Positions 34,274-43,100 of a stretch of 64,000 nucleotides of DNA are shown here, piece by piece (within the stretch, counting starts at the first letter, position 1; each line of letters opens with the position of its first letter). Origin of the DNA: Kribbella pittospori. Its GTDB lineage: Bacteria; Actinomycetota; Actinomycetes; Propionibacteriales; Kribbellaceae. The position numbers and the translations under genes were made by a program. The DNA lies in the NCBI RefSeq assembly GCF_004331465.1, contig NZ_SJKB01000016.1, positions 100,359-164,358 of the forward strand. The letters run 5' to 3'. The notes under the pieces were generated by a model. It was not told where the DNA came from and did no database searches. It was given only the letters and a program-made list of their open reading frames with translations.

Positions 34274-34534
34274 TCAGTCCTCGGCTTCGGCGGTTTCGCG
34301 CTCGACTTCGAAGCGGAGTTGCTTGCCGGAGCGGATGCGTTCGATCGCGGCCAGGCAGGCGTCCTCACTCATGTGAACGCCGATCTCGCCGAGCTTGTGG
34401 CGCAGCACCAGCGCGGCGTCCTCGGCGGAGCGCGAACTCGACTCGTTGATCGCCTCGATCGTTGTCTGGGTGAGCTTCTCGCGGATGTCCGGGTGAACCT
34501 CGTGGATCTCGTGCGTGATTCTGAACTCAGTCAT
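34274..34534 (-). CDS. Small protein of unknown function (86 residues)
   Basis: ATG 34534, with GGGAGAG upstream. EFRITHEIHEVHPDIREKLT and then AALVLRHKLGEIGVHMSED: a beta strand followed by helices, acidic tail ETAEAED. Soluble, no known motif. It lies between pyrE (convergent) and the FBP zinc-finger gene (76 bp upstream). Confidence 0.6.
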   Translation of the reverse strand: MTEFRITHEIHEVHPDIREKLTQTTIEAINESSSRSAEDAALVLRHKLGEIGVHMSEDACLAAIERIRSGKQLRFEVERETAEAED

Positions 34535-34610
34535 CGCGACTCGCTCTCCCTTTCGCCCGCGGGCCGGTCTACCCGACACAAGCGTAGTGGGCCGGACCCG
34601 CTGGGGAAGC

Positions 34611-35099
34611 TCAGACGAGCACTCGATTTACGAAAGTTTCAAGCCGCGTGGCAAGCCGCTCCGCCCGGACCTCCGGTGACGCGGTTTCGCCCTGCGGTAC
34701 GTCGACTTCGCGCAGACCGCGGACGTACAGCGAGCAGGCCAGATCCGCGCAGATGTACGTCCCGACCGTGTTGCCCTCCCGGCCCGCCGTACCCGCCCGC
34801 CGCGCGGCGAACAGCGCCACGTCGGTCACGTGGTGCGCGGTGTTGCACAGGTCGCACAGGCCGGTGCCGCGCCGCGGCTTGCCAGTCGCTTGGGTGTTCA
34901 CCGCGATCCCGGTCACGCCGCCGTCGCGCCGTACCACCAGATAGCCGCGGTTCGGCGCCTTCGGGTCGCGCCAGCCCAGGAAGTCCAGCGACTCCCAGGG
35001 GAGCGCGGTGAAGCCGGGCGGCGGCCTCATCGCCTTGACCAGGCTCTTGGTCGAGTTGACGAACGAGCGTCTGATCTCCTCGACGCTGAGCGGTTCCAT
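34611..35099 (-). CDS. FBP-domain (EF-G-binding, treble-clef zinc finger) protein
   Basis: 162 residues from ATG 35099. SLDFLGWRDPKAPNRGYLVV then GLCDLCNTAHHVTDVALFAA and YICADLACSLYVRG: C-x2-C and C-x4-C pairs make the treble-clef zinc finger of FBP C-terminal domains, as in FusB-type proteins that bind elongation factor G. In Gram-positives FusB family members release EF-G from ribosomes stalled by fusidic acid; whether this one confers resistance is unknown. It starts near a GGATCGG and no operon partner is evident. Confidence 0.8.
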   Translation of the reverse strand: MEPLSVEEIRRSFVNSTKSLVKAMRPPPGFTALPWESLDFLGWRDPKAPNRGYLVVRRDGGVTGIAVNTQATGKPRRGTGLCDLCNTAHHVTDVALFAARRAGTAGREGNTVGTYICADLACSLYVRGLREVDVPQGETASPEVRAERLATRLETFVNRVLV

Positions 35100-35192
35100 C
35101 ACAGTTCTCCGATCCTTCGACCTGCCATGAGACCCGCCCGGCCCCTGATCCCGCAACCGAATATCTACCCATACGGTTGCTGGCGGCAACGG

Positions 35193-35585
35193 TCAGCTGT
35201 CGACGTACGCCGCGGTCCGGCCGTCGTCGTGGTTGCGCAGATCGACGCCGAAATCGACCGACGCCTTGAGCCGGAGCAGCAGCGAGACGTGGTCACTGCC
35301 ATCCTGGGCGTCGCCGCAGCTGAGCGTCAGGTCGGTGCCGCCGGACTCGTCCGGAACCAGCGTGAATGTCCAGGTGCTGCCGAAGTACCGCAGTCGGTAG
35401 AACCGGTCCTGGACCGCCTCCTCGACCCGCCCGTCGTCGGTGCGCCCGTCGGGCAGGACGAACCGGATCACCCCGTCCGCCTCGCCGGCCTCCACCGCCC
35501 AGAACCGCGACCGGCCCGCCGGCGTACTGAGCGCGCGGAAGACGTCGCTCGGACCCGACCTGAAGTGCACCTTCCAGTGGGCCAA
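35193..35585 (-). CDS. SRPBCC/AHSA1-like lipid-binding fold protein
   Basis: 130 residues from TTG 35585, chosen because GAGGAGGG lies seven bases upstream; ATG 35666 in the same frame would add 27 residues but has no ribosome site. AHWKVHFRSGPSDVFRALST, then SRFWAVEAGEADGVIRFVLP, RYFGSTWTFTLVPDESGG and a C-terminal helix RLKASVDFGVDLRN: a Bet-v-1-like cup with a ligand cavity. Ligand unknown. Confidence 0.75.
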   Translation of the reverse strand: MAHWKVHFRSGPSDVFRALSTPAGRSRFWAVEAGEADGVIRFVLPDGRTDDGRVEEAVQDRFYRLRYFGSTWTFTLVPDESGGTDLTLSCGDAQDGSDHVSLLLRLKASVDFGVDLRNHDDGRTAAYVDS

Positions 35586-35718
35586 GACCCATCCCTCCTC
35601 GACTGACGACCAATTCTCTGCCGGGCCCGGACACGCCTCGAACTGAGGGTAGACATCTGGGCGCATTAGGTGAAAAGTGGACTGTGCAAACTTCAATTAG
35701 TTCTCTGGAGGAGCCTCG

Positions 35719-36270
35719 ATGGCCAACCAGTACGCCGCACTGACCGGCGACTACACGTTCGACACGGCGCACTCGCGGATCGGGTTCGTCGCCCGGCACG
35801 CGATGGTGACGAAAGTACGGGGGTCGTTCAACGAATTCGAGGGCTCGGCGCACCTCGACGGAGACAACCCGGCGAACTCGTCCGGGCGGGTGACGATCCA
35901 GGCCAAGAGCATCGACACGCGCAACAGCCAGCGCGACGAACACCTGCGCAGCAACGACTTCCTCAACATGGACGAGCACCCGGAGATCACGTTCGTGTCG
36001 ACCTCGATCAAGCAGACCGGGGACGAGACGTTCACGGTCGCCGGCGACCTGTCGATCCGTGGGGTGAGCAAGCCGGTCGAGATCGCGTTCGAGTTCACCG
36101 GCTCGGCGACCGACCCGATGGGCAACGAGCGGGTCGGCCTGGAGGGCTCGGTCGTGATCAACCGCAAGGACTTCGGCGTCAGCTGGAACGCGGCGCTCGA
36201 GGGTGGCGGCGTGCTGGTCAGCGAGAAGGTCACGCTGGAGATCGAGGTCTCGGCGATCAAGAACACCTGA
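35719..36270 (+). CDS. YceI family protein
   Basis: 183 residues with GGAGGAG before ATG 35719. GDYTFDTAHSRIGFVARHAM, TKVRGSFNEFEGSAHLDGD, RNSQRDEHLRSNDFLNMDEH and FTVAGDLSIRGVSKPVEIAF are the lipocalin-like strands of YceI. No signal peptide, so it is cytoplasmic here. The family binds polyisoprenoids in some bacteria and is stress-induced in others; role not clear. Confidence 0.92.
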   Translation: MANQYAALTGDYTFDTAHSRIGFVARHAMVTKVRGSFNEFEGSAHLDGDNPANSSGRVTIQAKSIDTRNSQRDEHLRSNDFLNMDEHPEITFVSTSIKQTGDETFTVAGDLSIRGVSKPVEIAFEFTGSATDPMGNERVGLEGSVVINRKDFGVSWNAALEGGGVLVSEKVTLEIEVSAIKNT

Positions 36271-36409
36271 CCGCGCACAGCACGAGAACAGCAGAGGTCC
36301 CGCGACACCCCTCCGCGGGATCTCCGCTGTGTTGAGGTGCGGTCACGATCGGGGCGGGCGCGGTTGGGTCCGGCCGGCCGGTGGGGAGACTGGAGGTGAG
36401 TGCCGGCGA

Positions 36410-36572
36410 GGGCGTGTCTCCCAATCCCACGCCTACTGCGCGGCACTCGGCGGCCACCTCGCTGAGCTGGAGCGAAGGGCACGATGGAACCACATCGAAC
36501 CCTCCGCTCCAGCTCACCGAGGCACTCCGCCGAGCACCTGCTCGCTACGGCGTGGGACTGGGAGACACGCCC
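36410..36572. mobile_element. 163-bp near-palindrome, MITE-like
   Basis: The ends, 36410-36432 and 36550-36572, are 23-bp inverted repeats with one mismatch, GGGCGTGTCTCCC onward. The interior also pairs over long stretches: CTCGGCGG with its reverse near 36535, and CCTCGCTGAGCTGGAGCG near 36465 with its reverse near 36510. The whole is one long imperfect hairpin with no transposase. No target-site duplication is obvious. It ends 20 bp before the start codon of the next gene. Confidence 0.65.
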
Positions 36573-36591
36573 TGGGTCGAGGGGTCCGCCG

Positions 36592-37095
36592 ATGATCGAC
36601 ACGCGATGGAAGCGGTGGTTGCTGCCGCTGTTCGGGCGGCGGCGGGCCGGTCGCCGTACGCCGGAGTCGTTCCGGCCGCGCGGGACGAGCTCACGGGTGA
36701 GCCGGCTGGCAGCGCGCTACGACGCGGAGGTCGACGAGGCGCTGCAACGGTTGTGGCCGAAGGCGCGGATCTATCACGATCGCGAGTTCACCCGGGACCG
36801 GGCCGACTTCCTGCTGGTGGTGCGCGGCCGCGGCGTGATGGTGGAGACCAAGGTGAAGAGCGACCCCGGCTTGTTCCGCGGGTCGACGTTGCCGCCGTTG
36901 CTGGACCGATTGCAGCGCGATGGTCGGCGGCTGGTCGTCGTACTGAATCAGGGAGATCCGACGCCGGCGCGCGAGTTGATCGCCGCGAAGCTCGGGGACA
37001 AGGGCTGCGTGGTCGTGTGGTCCGGTCCTGAACATGACGCCGACCTCAAGGGTGCCGTGGAGGGTCTGCTGCAACAGATGGTCCGCCACCCGTAG
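36592..37095 (+). CDS. PD-(D/E)XK-like nuclease-related protein
   Basis: 167 residues, with GAGGGG eight bases before ATG 36592. Basic N-terminus (WLLPLFGRRRAGRRTP). ALQRLWPKARIYHDREFTRD, then RADFLLVVRGRGVMVETKVK and RRLVVVLNQGDPTP fit a restriction-endonuclease-like fold, with D-x(9)-E-x-K supplying metal ligands. Possibly a NERD-type nuclease domain. No partner gene is seen. It begins just past the near-palindrome, which could affect its expression. Active residues look intact. Confidence 0.65.
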   Translation: MIDTRWKRWLLPLFGRRRAGRRTPESFRPRGTSSRVSRLAARYDAEVDEALQRLWPKARIYHDREFTRDRADFLLVVRGRGVMVETKVKSDPGLFRGSTLPPLLDRLQRDGRRLVVVLNQGDPTPARELIAAKLGDKGCVVVWSGPEHDADLKGAVEGLLQQMVRHP

Positions 37096-37102
37096 CTGAC
37101 AA

Positions 37103-37141
37103 CGCAGCAGCGCGGAGAGGGTGCCTCTCCGCGCTGCTGCG
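37103..37141. terminator. Bidirectional hairpin terminator
   Basis: A perfect 18-bp stem (37103-37120 with 37124-37141) and a 3-base loop GTG, between convergent genes ending at 37095 and 37208. Confidence 0.88.
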
Positions 37142-37207
37142 CTCCGGTCGCGAGGTGTGCCGGGTGGCAGCGAACGGAGACGGTGCCCGGGAGGCCCGGG
37201 GTATGAG

Positions 37208-37762
37208 TCAGCAGGCGTTGGGAGTGGTGGTGCCGCCGTCCACGACCCAGCGGCCTTCGAGTTGCTGGACGCGCATCTGGTCGAGCCAGCGCGTGGGCGT
37301 CTTGGCAGGAATGACCGAGCGGCCCTTGGCGTCGACGGTGCGCGCCGCGGTGGTGTCGTAGCAGGCGGAGATGATGACGCCGTTCGCTGCGAGCGTGCGC
37401 TTCGCCCACAGCACCTTGGTGGTGCCGGTGTTGTGCAGCTTCTTCGTCCGGAAGTACCTGGCCTGCGCGCTGATCGCCTGGAAGACCTTCGGTGTCATCA
37501 CCGGCTGGAGCTGGGTGATCGTGCGGCCGCCGCTGCGCATCATCTGGTCCAGCGCCGAGCGGTAGTCGTAGTAGGCGTTCACCACCGGGTCGCCGGCTCC
37601 CGCGACCTGTCCGGCCAGGCCCTCCTCGGTCAGCCCGTGCTTGGACGCCTTCTTGGCGCCGGATGCCGAGGCGGCGACGTCGGCGCTGCTGTCGGTGCCA
37701 CAGCCGGCGAGCAGCAGAACCGGGATCAGCGTGGCGGTCACCGCCAGGTTCCGAATGCGCAT
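37208..37762 (-). CDS. Secreted lipoprotein
   Basis: 184 residues. Signal peptide with lipobox LLLAGC, cysteine at residue 21. The mature part is hydrophilic at first (SSADVAASASGAKKASKHGL), then a globular domain with VNAYYDYRSALDQMMRSGGR and WLDQMRVQQLEGRWVVDGGT near the C-terminus, ending in cysteine. This is an SnoaL/NTF2-like layout, as in many actinobacterial lipoproteins, without a known ligand. Divergent from the next gene by about 250 bp. Confidence 0.82.
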   Translation of the reverse strand: MRIRNLAVTATLIPVLLLAGCGTDSSADVAASASGAKKASKHGLTEEGLAGQVAGAGDPVVNAYYDYRSALDQMMRSGGRTITQLQPVMTPKVFQAISAQARYFRTKKLHNTGTTKVLWAKRTLAANGVIISACYDTTAARTVDAKGRSVIPAKTPTRWLDQMRVQQLEGRWVVDGGTTTPNAC

Positions 37763-38010
37763 GGTGTCCGAACCTCCAGTCGGGCGCGGCGTGGCCGCTC
37801 GCACCATCGGACGCTCAGGATGTGTACTGAAGTCGTTGACGCCGTTCGGCACTGACCGTGTAACGCCGCCGCACGGACCGTGGTCACTGTGACCTGGATC
37901 ACACGGTGCCCCTACCGCGGTACTGGATGCGAGTTGGCTCCCTGGCCGGATGTGCCGGCGACCGCTGATTCCTAGCCTCGATCTCAGGACCTGAGACCGA
38001 GGGAGCGACG

Positions 38011-38586
38011 ATGACGGACACACAGACCACCGGCGGGCTGCCCGCAAACAGACCGCTATCCGGGCACCGATCTCGCCGGCTGCTGCGCTCGATCGGGTAC
38101 GACGCTCTGCTCGTGCCGACCGGCGTGCTGACCATGGCCGACGCGGTGATGGGGGAGAAGGACAAGGCGTACGGCCGATGGTCGAAGCTGGCCAGGCTCC
38201 AGCAGCAAGAACGGCGGCCGGGGACTGTCTCGATCTTTGGGCACGGGTTCATGAGTTCGGTCCTGGGTCTGCTCGGCTGGTTCCTCGGCCTGCTCTGGGT
38301 GATGTCGGTCGTCAGAGGCCCGTTCTACGGGTTCGTGGAGGACGGGCCGTTCGGACCAGGCACCTGGGGTGGCCCGACGAAGGCCGGGGCCTGGGCTGTG
38401 CATGCGGCGGTCGCCGTGCCGATCATCCTCGCGCTGCCGTTCGTGCTCCACGGGATCGCGATGCTGCACCTGACGTTGATCCGGCGGCTCTACGGCCTGC
38501 GCACCGGCCGGTGGGTGCTTCCGGCAACTATCACCGTGTGCGCCGGCGGGCTGCTGTTCTTCTGGGCCTGGATCGAGCAACTGTGA
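38011..38586 (+). CDS. Membrane protein linked to a two-component system
   Basis: 191 residues from ATG 38011, with GGGAG upstream. Hydrophobic segments near residues 80-100 (MSSVLGLLGWFLGLLWVMSV), 130-155 (AAVAVPIILALPFVLHGIAM) and 165-190. Short cytoplasmic N-terminus. It precedes the histidine kinase gene by 12 bp and probably belongs to one operon with it, as a sensor or accessory membrane protein (similar proteins are called 'sensor domain-containing'). No known ligand. Confidence 0.7.
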   Translation: MTDTQTTGGLPANRPLSGHRSRRLLRSIGYDALLVPTGVLTMADAVMGEKDKAYGRWSKLARLQQQERRPGTVSIFGHGFMSSVLGLLGWFLGLLWVMSVVRGPFYGFVEDGPFGPGTWGGPTKAGAWAVHAAVAVPIILALPFVLHGIAMLHLTLIRRLYGLRTGRWVLPATITVCAGGLLFFWAWIEQL

Positions 38587-38598
38587 AAGAGTCCGATC

Positions 38599-39816
38599 GT
38601 GACCGGTGAGCAGCAGGTCCTCGGCCCCTGGCCGCGTGGACGCTGGGCCTGGGTAGCGGGTTTCGGTGTCGCCGCACTGGTGGTGCTCACGGTGATGGAC
38701 CTCGGCCAGCACTACGACGTACCTCTCGGAGCTGTGCTGGCGCTCAGTCTGGCGCGTGGGCTTGGACTTGCGCTGGCGTGGCCGCAGCCGCGGGCCGGGC
38801 TGGTCGTGTCCCTGCTGGTCACGGCGATCACGGCCGCCGTGACCACACCGGTCAGCGCGGACGAGCCTTGGCCGTGGGCGGTGACCGCGGTGTTCGGTTA
38901 CTCGTTCGTCCTCGCGATCACCGGTGCGCGCGCCATCGGGCGTCGAGAGCTGGTTGGCTGGTGGGCGGTCGGCCAGGTCGTTGGTGTGGTTGCCGCGCTG
39001 CTGTCGCCGGACCGCGCTCGCTGGCCCGGGCTGCTGACCGCAGCCGTGCTGACGGCGATTGCCGTCGTGGTTGCCGACCTCCTCCGCTCACGCGCGGAGA
39101 CCAGCCGCCGTCTGGTCGAGCAGGAAGGCATCAGCAAGGCCGAGCGCGCAGAGCGGGCGCGGCTGCAGGAGCGAGCCCGGATCGCACGCGAACTGCACGA
39201 TGTCGTCGCCCACCACCTGTCCGTCGTGGTCGTGCGCGCCGACAGCGCGCCACACCGGTTGCAGGATCTGCCGGACGACGTACAGCAGGAGTTCGCGGCC
39301 ATCGCTGAGGACGCGCGCTCCTCGTTGACCGAGATGCGTCGCGTACTCCGGTTGCTCCGAGACCAGCCGCTGGAGCAACCACCCATCGGCGAACTCGGAC
39401 CGCAGCCCGGACTGGAACAGCTGGACGAGCTCGTCGCCAGCACCCGGCGAGCAGGTGCTGACGTCCAACTCGAGTCCGCGATCCCTGACGGACTCGATCC
39501 GGCCGTCGAGCTGACGGCGTACCGGGTGATCCAGGAGGCGCTGAGCAACGCCGTACGCCATGCGCCGGAGGCCGCGATCAGGGTGAAAGTACGGCGGTCA
39601 GGCGGCGACCTGGCCATCAGAGTCTGGAACAGTCCCGGAACGGCTGAGGCGACGCCCGGGAGCGGGCACGGACTGGTCGGGATGCGGGAGCGGGTCGCGC
39701 TGGTCGACGGTGTCGTGAGCACCGGTGCGACCCCCGAAGGCGGTTATCTGGTCGAGGTGGCCTTACCGGTCGGGGAGGTGGTGGCGAGTGGCGATCAAGG
39801 TGCTGGTGGTCGATGA
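38599..39816 (+). CDS. Two-component sensor histidine kinase, NarL/DesK type
   Basis: 405 residues from GTG 38599. About five hydrophobic helices (residues 15-160) are followed by the HisKA_3 box ARIARELHDVVAHHLSVVVV (phosphorylated histidine about residue 200), and an ATPase domain with AYRVIQEALSNAVRHAPEA (N box) and SGHGLVGMRERVALV (G box). Typical of actinobacterial NarL-type kinases. It ends within the response-regulator gene (29 bp overlap), so the pair is co-expressed. Signal unknown. Confidence 0.92.
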   Translation: MTGEQQVLGPWPRGRWAWVAGFGVAALVVLTVMDLGQHYDVPLGAVLALSLARGLGLALAWPQPRAGLVVSLLVTAITAAVTTPVSADEPWPWAVTAVFGYSFVLAITGARAIGRRELVGWWAVGQVVGVVAALLSPDRARWPGLLTAAVLTAIAVVVADLLRSRAETSRRLVEQEGISKAERAERARLQERARIARELHDVVAHHLSVVVVRADSAPHRLQDLPDDVQQEFAAIAEDARSSLTEMRRVLRLLRDQPLEQPPIGELGPQPGLEQLDELVASTRRAGADVQLESAIPDGLDPAVELTAYRVIQEALSNAVRHAPEAAIRVKVRRSGGDLAIRVWNSPGTAEATPGSGHGLVGMRERVALVDGVVSTGATPEGGYLVEVALPVGEVVASGDQGAGGR

Positions 39817-40453
39817 CCAGGAGGTCGTGCGCGCCGGGTTCAGCGCGTTGCTGGCCGCCCAGCCGGATCTCGAGGTCGTCGGGCAGGCCGGTGACGGCGC
39901 CGAGGCGATCGAGCTGACCAAGTCCCTCGAGCCGGACGTGATCCTGATGGACGTCAGGATGCCCGTGCTCGACGGACTGGCCGCCACCCGCCGGATCCTC
40001 GCGGATGCGACACCGGGCCAGCCGCCGCGCATCATCATGCTGACGACCTTCGACCTCGATGACTACGTGTACGCCGCGCTCCGAGCCGGTGCGAGCGGCT
40101 TTCTCCTCAAGCACTCATCGCCCGATGAGCTGGCCGCGGCAGTCCGCGTGGTCGCGGCCGGCGACGCGCTGCTGGCTCCGTCCGTCACTCGCCGCCTGGT
40201 GGAGGATTTCGCCAAGGTCCAGCCGGTCGTCCCGATCACCCCGGTCCACCTCACGCCGCGGGAGACCGACGTACTGCGGCTTGTCGCGCGCGGACTGACC
40301 AACCGGCAGATTGCGGACAAGCTGGTGCTGGCCGAACAGACGGTGAAGTCGCATGTGAGCAACATCCTGACCAAGCTGGACCTGCGGGATCGTGCACAGG
40401 TAGTGGTGTACGCCTACGAAGCCGGTGTCGTGGTGCCGGGCCCACGACGGTGA
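39788..40453 (+). CDS. NarL/FixJ-type response regulator
   Basis: 221 residues from GTG 39788. VAIKVLVVDDQEVVRAGFSA begins the receiver domain; DVILMDVRMPVLDGL has the phosphorylated aspartate (about residue 54), MLTTF the conserved threonine and GFLLKHS the lysine. LTPRETDVLRLVARGLTNRQ starts the LuxR HTH (about 156-215), ending LDLRDRAQVVVYAYEAG. It is the partner of the preceding histidine kinase. Targets unknown; the membrane protein gene ahead is a candidate. Confidence 0.93.
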   Translation: MAIKVLVVDDQEVVRAGFSALLAAQPDLEVVGQAGDGAEAIELTKSLEPDVILMDVRMPVLDGLAATRRILADATPGQPPRIIMLTTFDLDDYVYAALRAGASGFLLKHSSPDELAAAVRVVAAGDALLAPSVTRRLVEDFAKVQPVVPITPVHLTPRETDVLRLVARGLTNRQIADKLVLAEQTVKSHVSNILTKLDLRDRAQVVVYAYEAGVVVPGPRR

Positions 40454-40466
40454 AAGGAACGTGTGG

Positions 40467-40826
40467 ATGGACGTCCTGGAGCGGGTACGGGCGCTCTGCC
40501 TCGCACTACCGGAGGTGACCGAGCGGCCGAGTCACGGCGAACCGACCTGGTTCGTCCGGGACAAGAAGGTGTTCGTCATGTACGCCAACCAGCACCACGA
40601 CGATCGGGTTGGCTTCTGGTGCGCGGCGCCGCCCGGCGTCCAGCAGTCGCTGGTCGAGGAGGATCCGGAGCACTTCTACCGGCCGCCGTACGTCGGTCAC
40701 CGCGGCTGGCTCGGCGTGTACCTGGACGTCGAAACGATCGACTGGGGGCACCTCGAGGACATCGTCGAGAACGCCTATCGCCAGATCGCGCCGAAGATCC
40801 TGATCGCCCGGCTGGACGAGACCTAG
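40467..40826 (+). CDS. MmcQ/YjbR family protein
   Basis: 119 residues from ATG 40467, with AAAGGA eight bases upstream (GTG 40461 is possible). RALCLALPEVTERPSHGEPT, FWCAAPPGVQQSLVEEDPEH, and PPYVGHRGWLGVYLDVETID then ENAYRQIAPKILIARL: the YjbR fold, a small double-wing-like protein. Role unknown. Its stop and the convergent stop share CTAG. Confidence 0.88.
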   Translation: MDVLERVRALCLALPEVTERPSHGEPTWFVRDKKVFVMYANQHHDDRVGFWCAAPPGVQQSLVEEDPEHFYRPPYVGHRGWLGVYLDVETIDWGHLEDIVENAYRQIAPKILIARLDET

Positions 40827-41509
40827 TCCGTCAGCGCCACGTCGGTTTGCTGCAGGTGCGGGATCTCCGGGCTCCACAGGTCGGCGTGCTCAGGCGACGA
40901 CCATGCCCACAACCGGACCTGGGCGTCGCTCCGACGGCCGAAGACCGCCCGGAACAGCTCGTACGACGAAGTCCGCGCCTCAGCGGCGGGATCGCCCGAC
41001 CCGAGCTGATAGGTCCCATCCGGTGTGACGATCGAGAGCGACCCCTGCACGCCCTCCGACGGTGGATCCGACAGCAGCCACTCCAGCGTGCCGATCCACA
41101 GCTCCGACGGTGGTCGCTGCCCGGTCCCGAGCGCTCCGTGCAGGTCGGCCTCGTGCGTCCCGGAGTCGACCCACGGGTTGCACACGAGCGGATTCGAGGT
41201 CGTCTCGTCGAGGATCACCCGCTCAAGCGCCGGCCCGCTCTCGGCCCACTCGTCGAGGATGGCGTCGATCGGCATCGAACGTCGTGCGTCCACTTGCACC
41301 GCGGTCCAGGGCGGCCGAGGCGCACCCTCGACGTTGCCCGCGGCGAAATCGGCGGCCACGCCGGCGAGGTGGGACACCAGGTTGTGCACGGTCCACTCCG
41401 GGCAGGCCGGCACCATGCGGTCCAGGTCGGTCGCGTCGAGATCACGGACGGCAGCGGTCACCCGTTCCCGGGTCGCGCGGTACAGCTCTGCGCTGGTCGT
41501 CGAGTCCAT
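40823..41509 (-). CDS. Maleylpyruvate isomerase/mycothiol-S-transferase family protein
   Basis: 228 residues from ATG 41509 with AGGAGG upstream. MVPACPEWTVHNLVSHLAGV is the N-terminal signature of mycothiol-dependent maleylpyruvate isomerase/DinB-like proteins (TIGR03083 type), followed by ALERVILDETTSNPL and SGTHEADLHGALGTGQRPP with the metal-binding H-x2-D-x-H pattern. Mycothiol is the actinobacterial thiol. The actual substrate cannot be told; many members conjugate or isomerise electrophiles. Confidence 0.85.
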   Translation of the reverse strand: MDSTTSAELYRATRERVTAAVRDLDATDLDRMVPACPEWTVHNLVSHLAGVAADFAAGNVEGAPRPPWTAVQVDARRSMPIDAILDEWAESGPALERVILDETTSNPLVCNPWVDSGTHEADLHGALGTGQRPPSELWIGTLEWLLSDPPSEGVQGSLSIVTPDGTYQLGSGDPAAEARTSSYELFRAVFGRRSDAQVRLWAWSSPEHADLWSPEIPHLQQTDVALTD

Positions 41510-41581
41510 CACTACCTCCTTTGCTCATGATGACGAACGAACGCGCTCCGGATCGACAACTTCGCCGGATAGGGTGACGCG

Positions 41582-43048
41582 ATGGTGAAGGGTGGGGTCG
41601 GGCCGCGACTGGCCATTGCGTTGGCGTTCGGGAGTTCGGGCGCCGTCATGGTGCTGGAGCTCGTCTCCTTGCGGCTCGTGGCGCCGTACATCGGGCTGAC
41701 GCTGGAGACGAACACGGCGGTCATCGGCGTCGCGCTCGCAGCGATCGCGACCGGTGCCGCGCTGGGTGGTCGCTTCGCGGACGCGGTCCCGCCGGTCCGG
41801 ACGCTCGGTCCGCTGATGATCTTCGCCGGTGCGCTGGTGATGCTGGTCCTTCCGGTCGTGCGCTGGACCGGTGAGGCGTTGCGCGGCGGTGGAACCGACC
41901 TGGTGTTCCTCGTGCTGGCGATCGCACTGTTCGTGCCGGCGTCGCTGCTGGCGGCGGTGACGCCGATGGTGACCAAGTTGCGGCTGGAGTCGCTGGCCGA
42001 GACCGGCACGGTGGTCGGCCGTCTGTCGGCGTACGCGACTGTCGGCGGGATCGCGGGCACGGTGCTGACCGGGTTCGTGTTCGTGGCGAAGACTCCGATC
42101 AGCACGATCGTGCTCACCCTTGGCGGTCTGCTGGTCGTCGCCGGAGGCGCGCTGACCGTCGTACTGCGAGGTCGTCAGGCGGCTGTGAAGCCGGTGGCGC
42201 TGGCGCTGATCGGTGCCACGCTGACGATCGTCGCGCCGCGGCCGTGTGAGGTGGAGACGGCGTACCACTGTGCTCGCGTGGTGGCGGATCCGAATCGAGA
42301 GGGCGGGCGGACGCTGTACCTGGACCAGCTGCGGCACTCGTACGTCGACCTGGACGACCCGACGCATCTGGAGTTCGAGTACATCAAGAACTTCGCGGCC
42401 GCGATCGACGGCAGCTGGCCGGCCACCAAGTCGCTCGACGTCCTGCACGTCGGCGGCGGCGGTCTCACCATGCCGCGGTACCTGACCGCGACCCGGCCGG
42501 GCACCCACAACAAGGTCTACGAGATCGACTCCGCGGTCGTCGAGCTCGACAAGAAAGAAATGGGTGTGCGGACCGGACCGGATCTCGAGGTCGTCGTCCG
42601 CGACGGCCGGCTCGGCGTGCGCGACGAGGCGACGGACAGCCGCGACCTGGTGATCATGGACGCGTTCAGTGGTCTGTCGGTGCCATGGCACCTGACGACG
42701 CGAGAGCTGATCGCCGACGTACGCCGGGTGCTGCGTCCGGACGGGGTGTATCTGATCAATGTGATCGACTTCGGCGAGGCCGCATTCCTGAAGGCGGAGA
42801 TCGCGACGGTCGCTGCCGAGTTACCGCAGGTCGCGGTGGTCGCGCGCAAGGACGAGCTCGCCGGGCAGAGCGGCGGCAACTTCGTGCTGGTCGCTTCGGA
42901 CCGGCCGATCGAGCTGGCGGCGATCGCGGCCAAGGTCGAGCCGGCGATGCAGGTGCAGCAGGACCTGACCGGATTCGTCGGCAACGCGCCGGTGCTCACC
43001 GACGACTACGCGCCGGTCGATCAGCTGCTCACGCCGTACGTCAGCTGA
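41582..43048 (+). CDS. Membrane protein with spermidine-synthase-like C-terminal domain
   Basis: 488 residues. About seven hydrophobic helices in residues 10-210 (SGAVMVLELVSLRLVAPYIG, AATGAALGG-like, LLAAVTPMVTKLRLESLAET, IVLTLGGLLVVAGGALTVVL). Residues 245-488 have the aminopropyltransferase/SAM fold: SLDVLHVGGGGLTMPRYLTA, YEIDSAVVELDKKEMGV and VIMDAFSGLSVPWHLTTREL. These fused proteins are widespread; the true product is unknown, and polyamine synthesis is not established. Start GTG or ATG near 41582 is ATG. Confidence 0.88.
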   Translation: MVKGGVGPRLAIALAFGSSGAVMVLELVSLRLVAPYIGLTLETNTAVIGVALAAIATGAALGGRFADAVPPVRTLGPLMIFAGALVMLVLPVVRWTGEALRGGGTDLVFLVLAIALFVPASLLAAVTPMVTKLRLESLAETGTVVGRLSAYATVGGIAGTVLTGFVFVAKTPISTIVLTLGGLLVVAGGALTVVLRGRQAAVKPVALALIGATLTIVAPRPCEVETAYHCARVVADPNREGGRTLYLDQLRHSYVDLDDPTHLEFEYIKNFAAAIDGSWPATKSLDVLHVGGGGLTMPRYLTATRPGTHNKVYEIDSAVVELDKKEMGVRTGPDLEVVVRDGRLGVRDEATDSRDLVIMDAFSGLSVPWHLTTRELIADVRRVLRPDGVYLINVIDFGEAAFLKAEIATVAAELPQVAVVARKDELAGQSGGNFVLVASDRPIELAAIAAKVEPAMQVQQDLTGFVGNAPVLTDDYAPVDQLLTPYVS

Positions 43049-43100
43049 GACACGGGCTGCCGGAGTTGTGCTCCGGGGCGCGGGCTTGTTGCATGAGGTC

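Noticed and set aside
40823..40826. Convergent stop codons sharing CTAG
   Set aside because: A neat overlap but common in compact genomes; no functional meaning is claimed.
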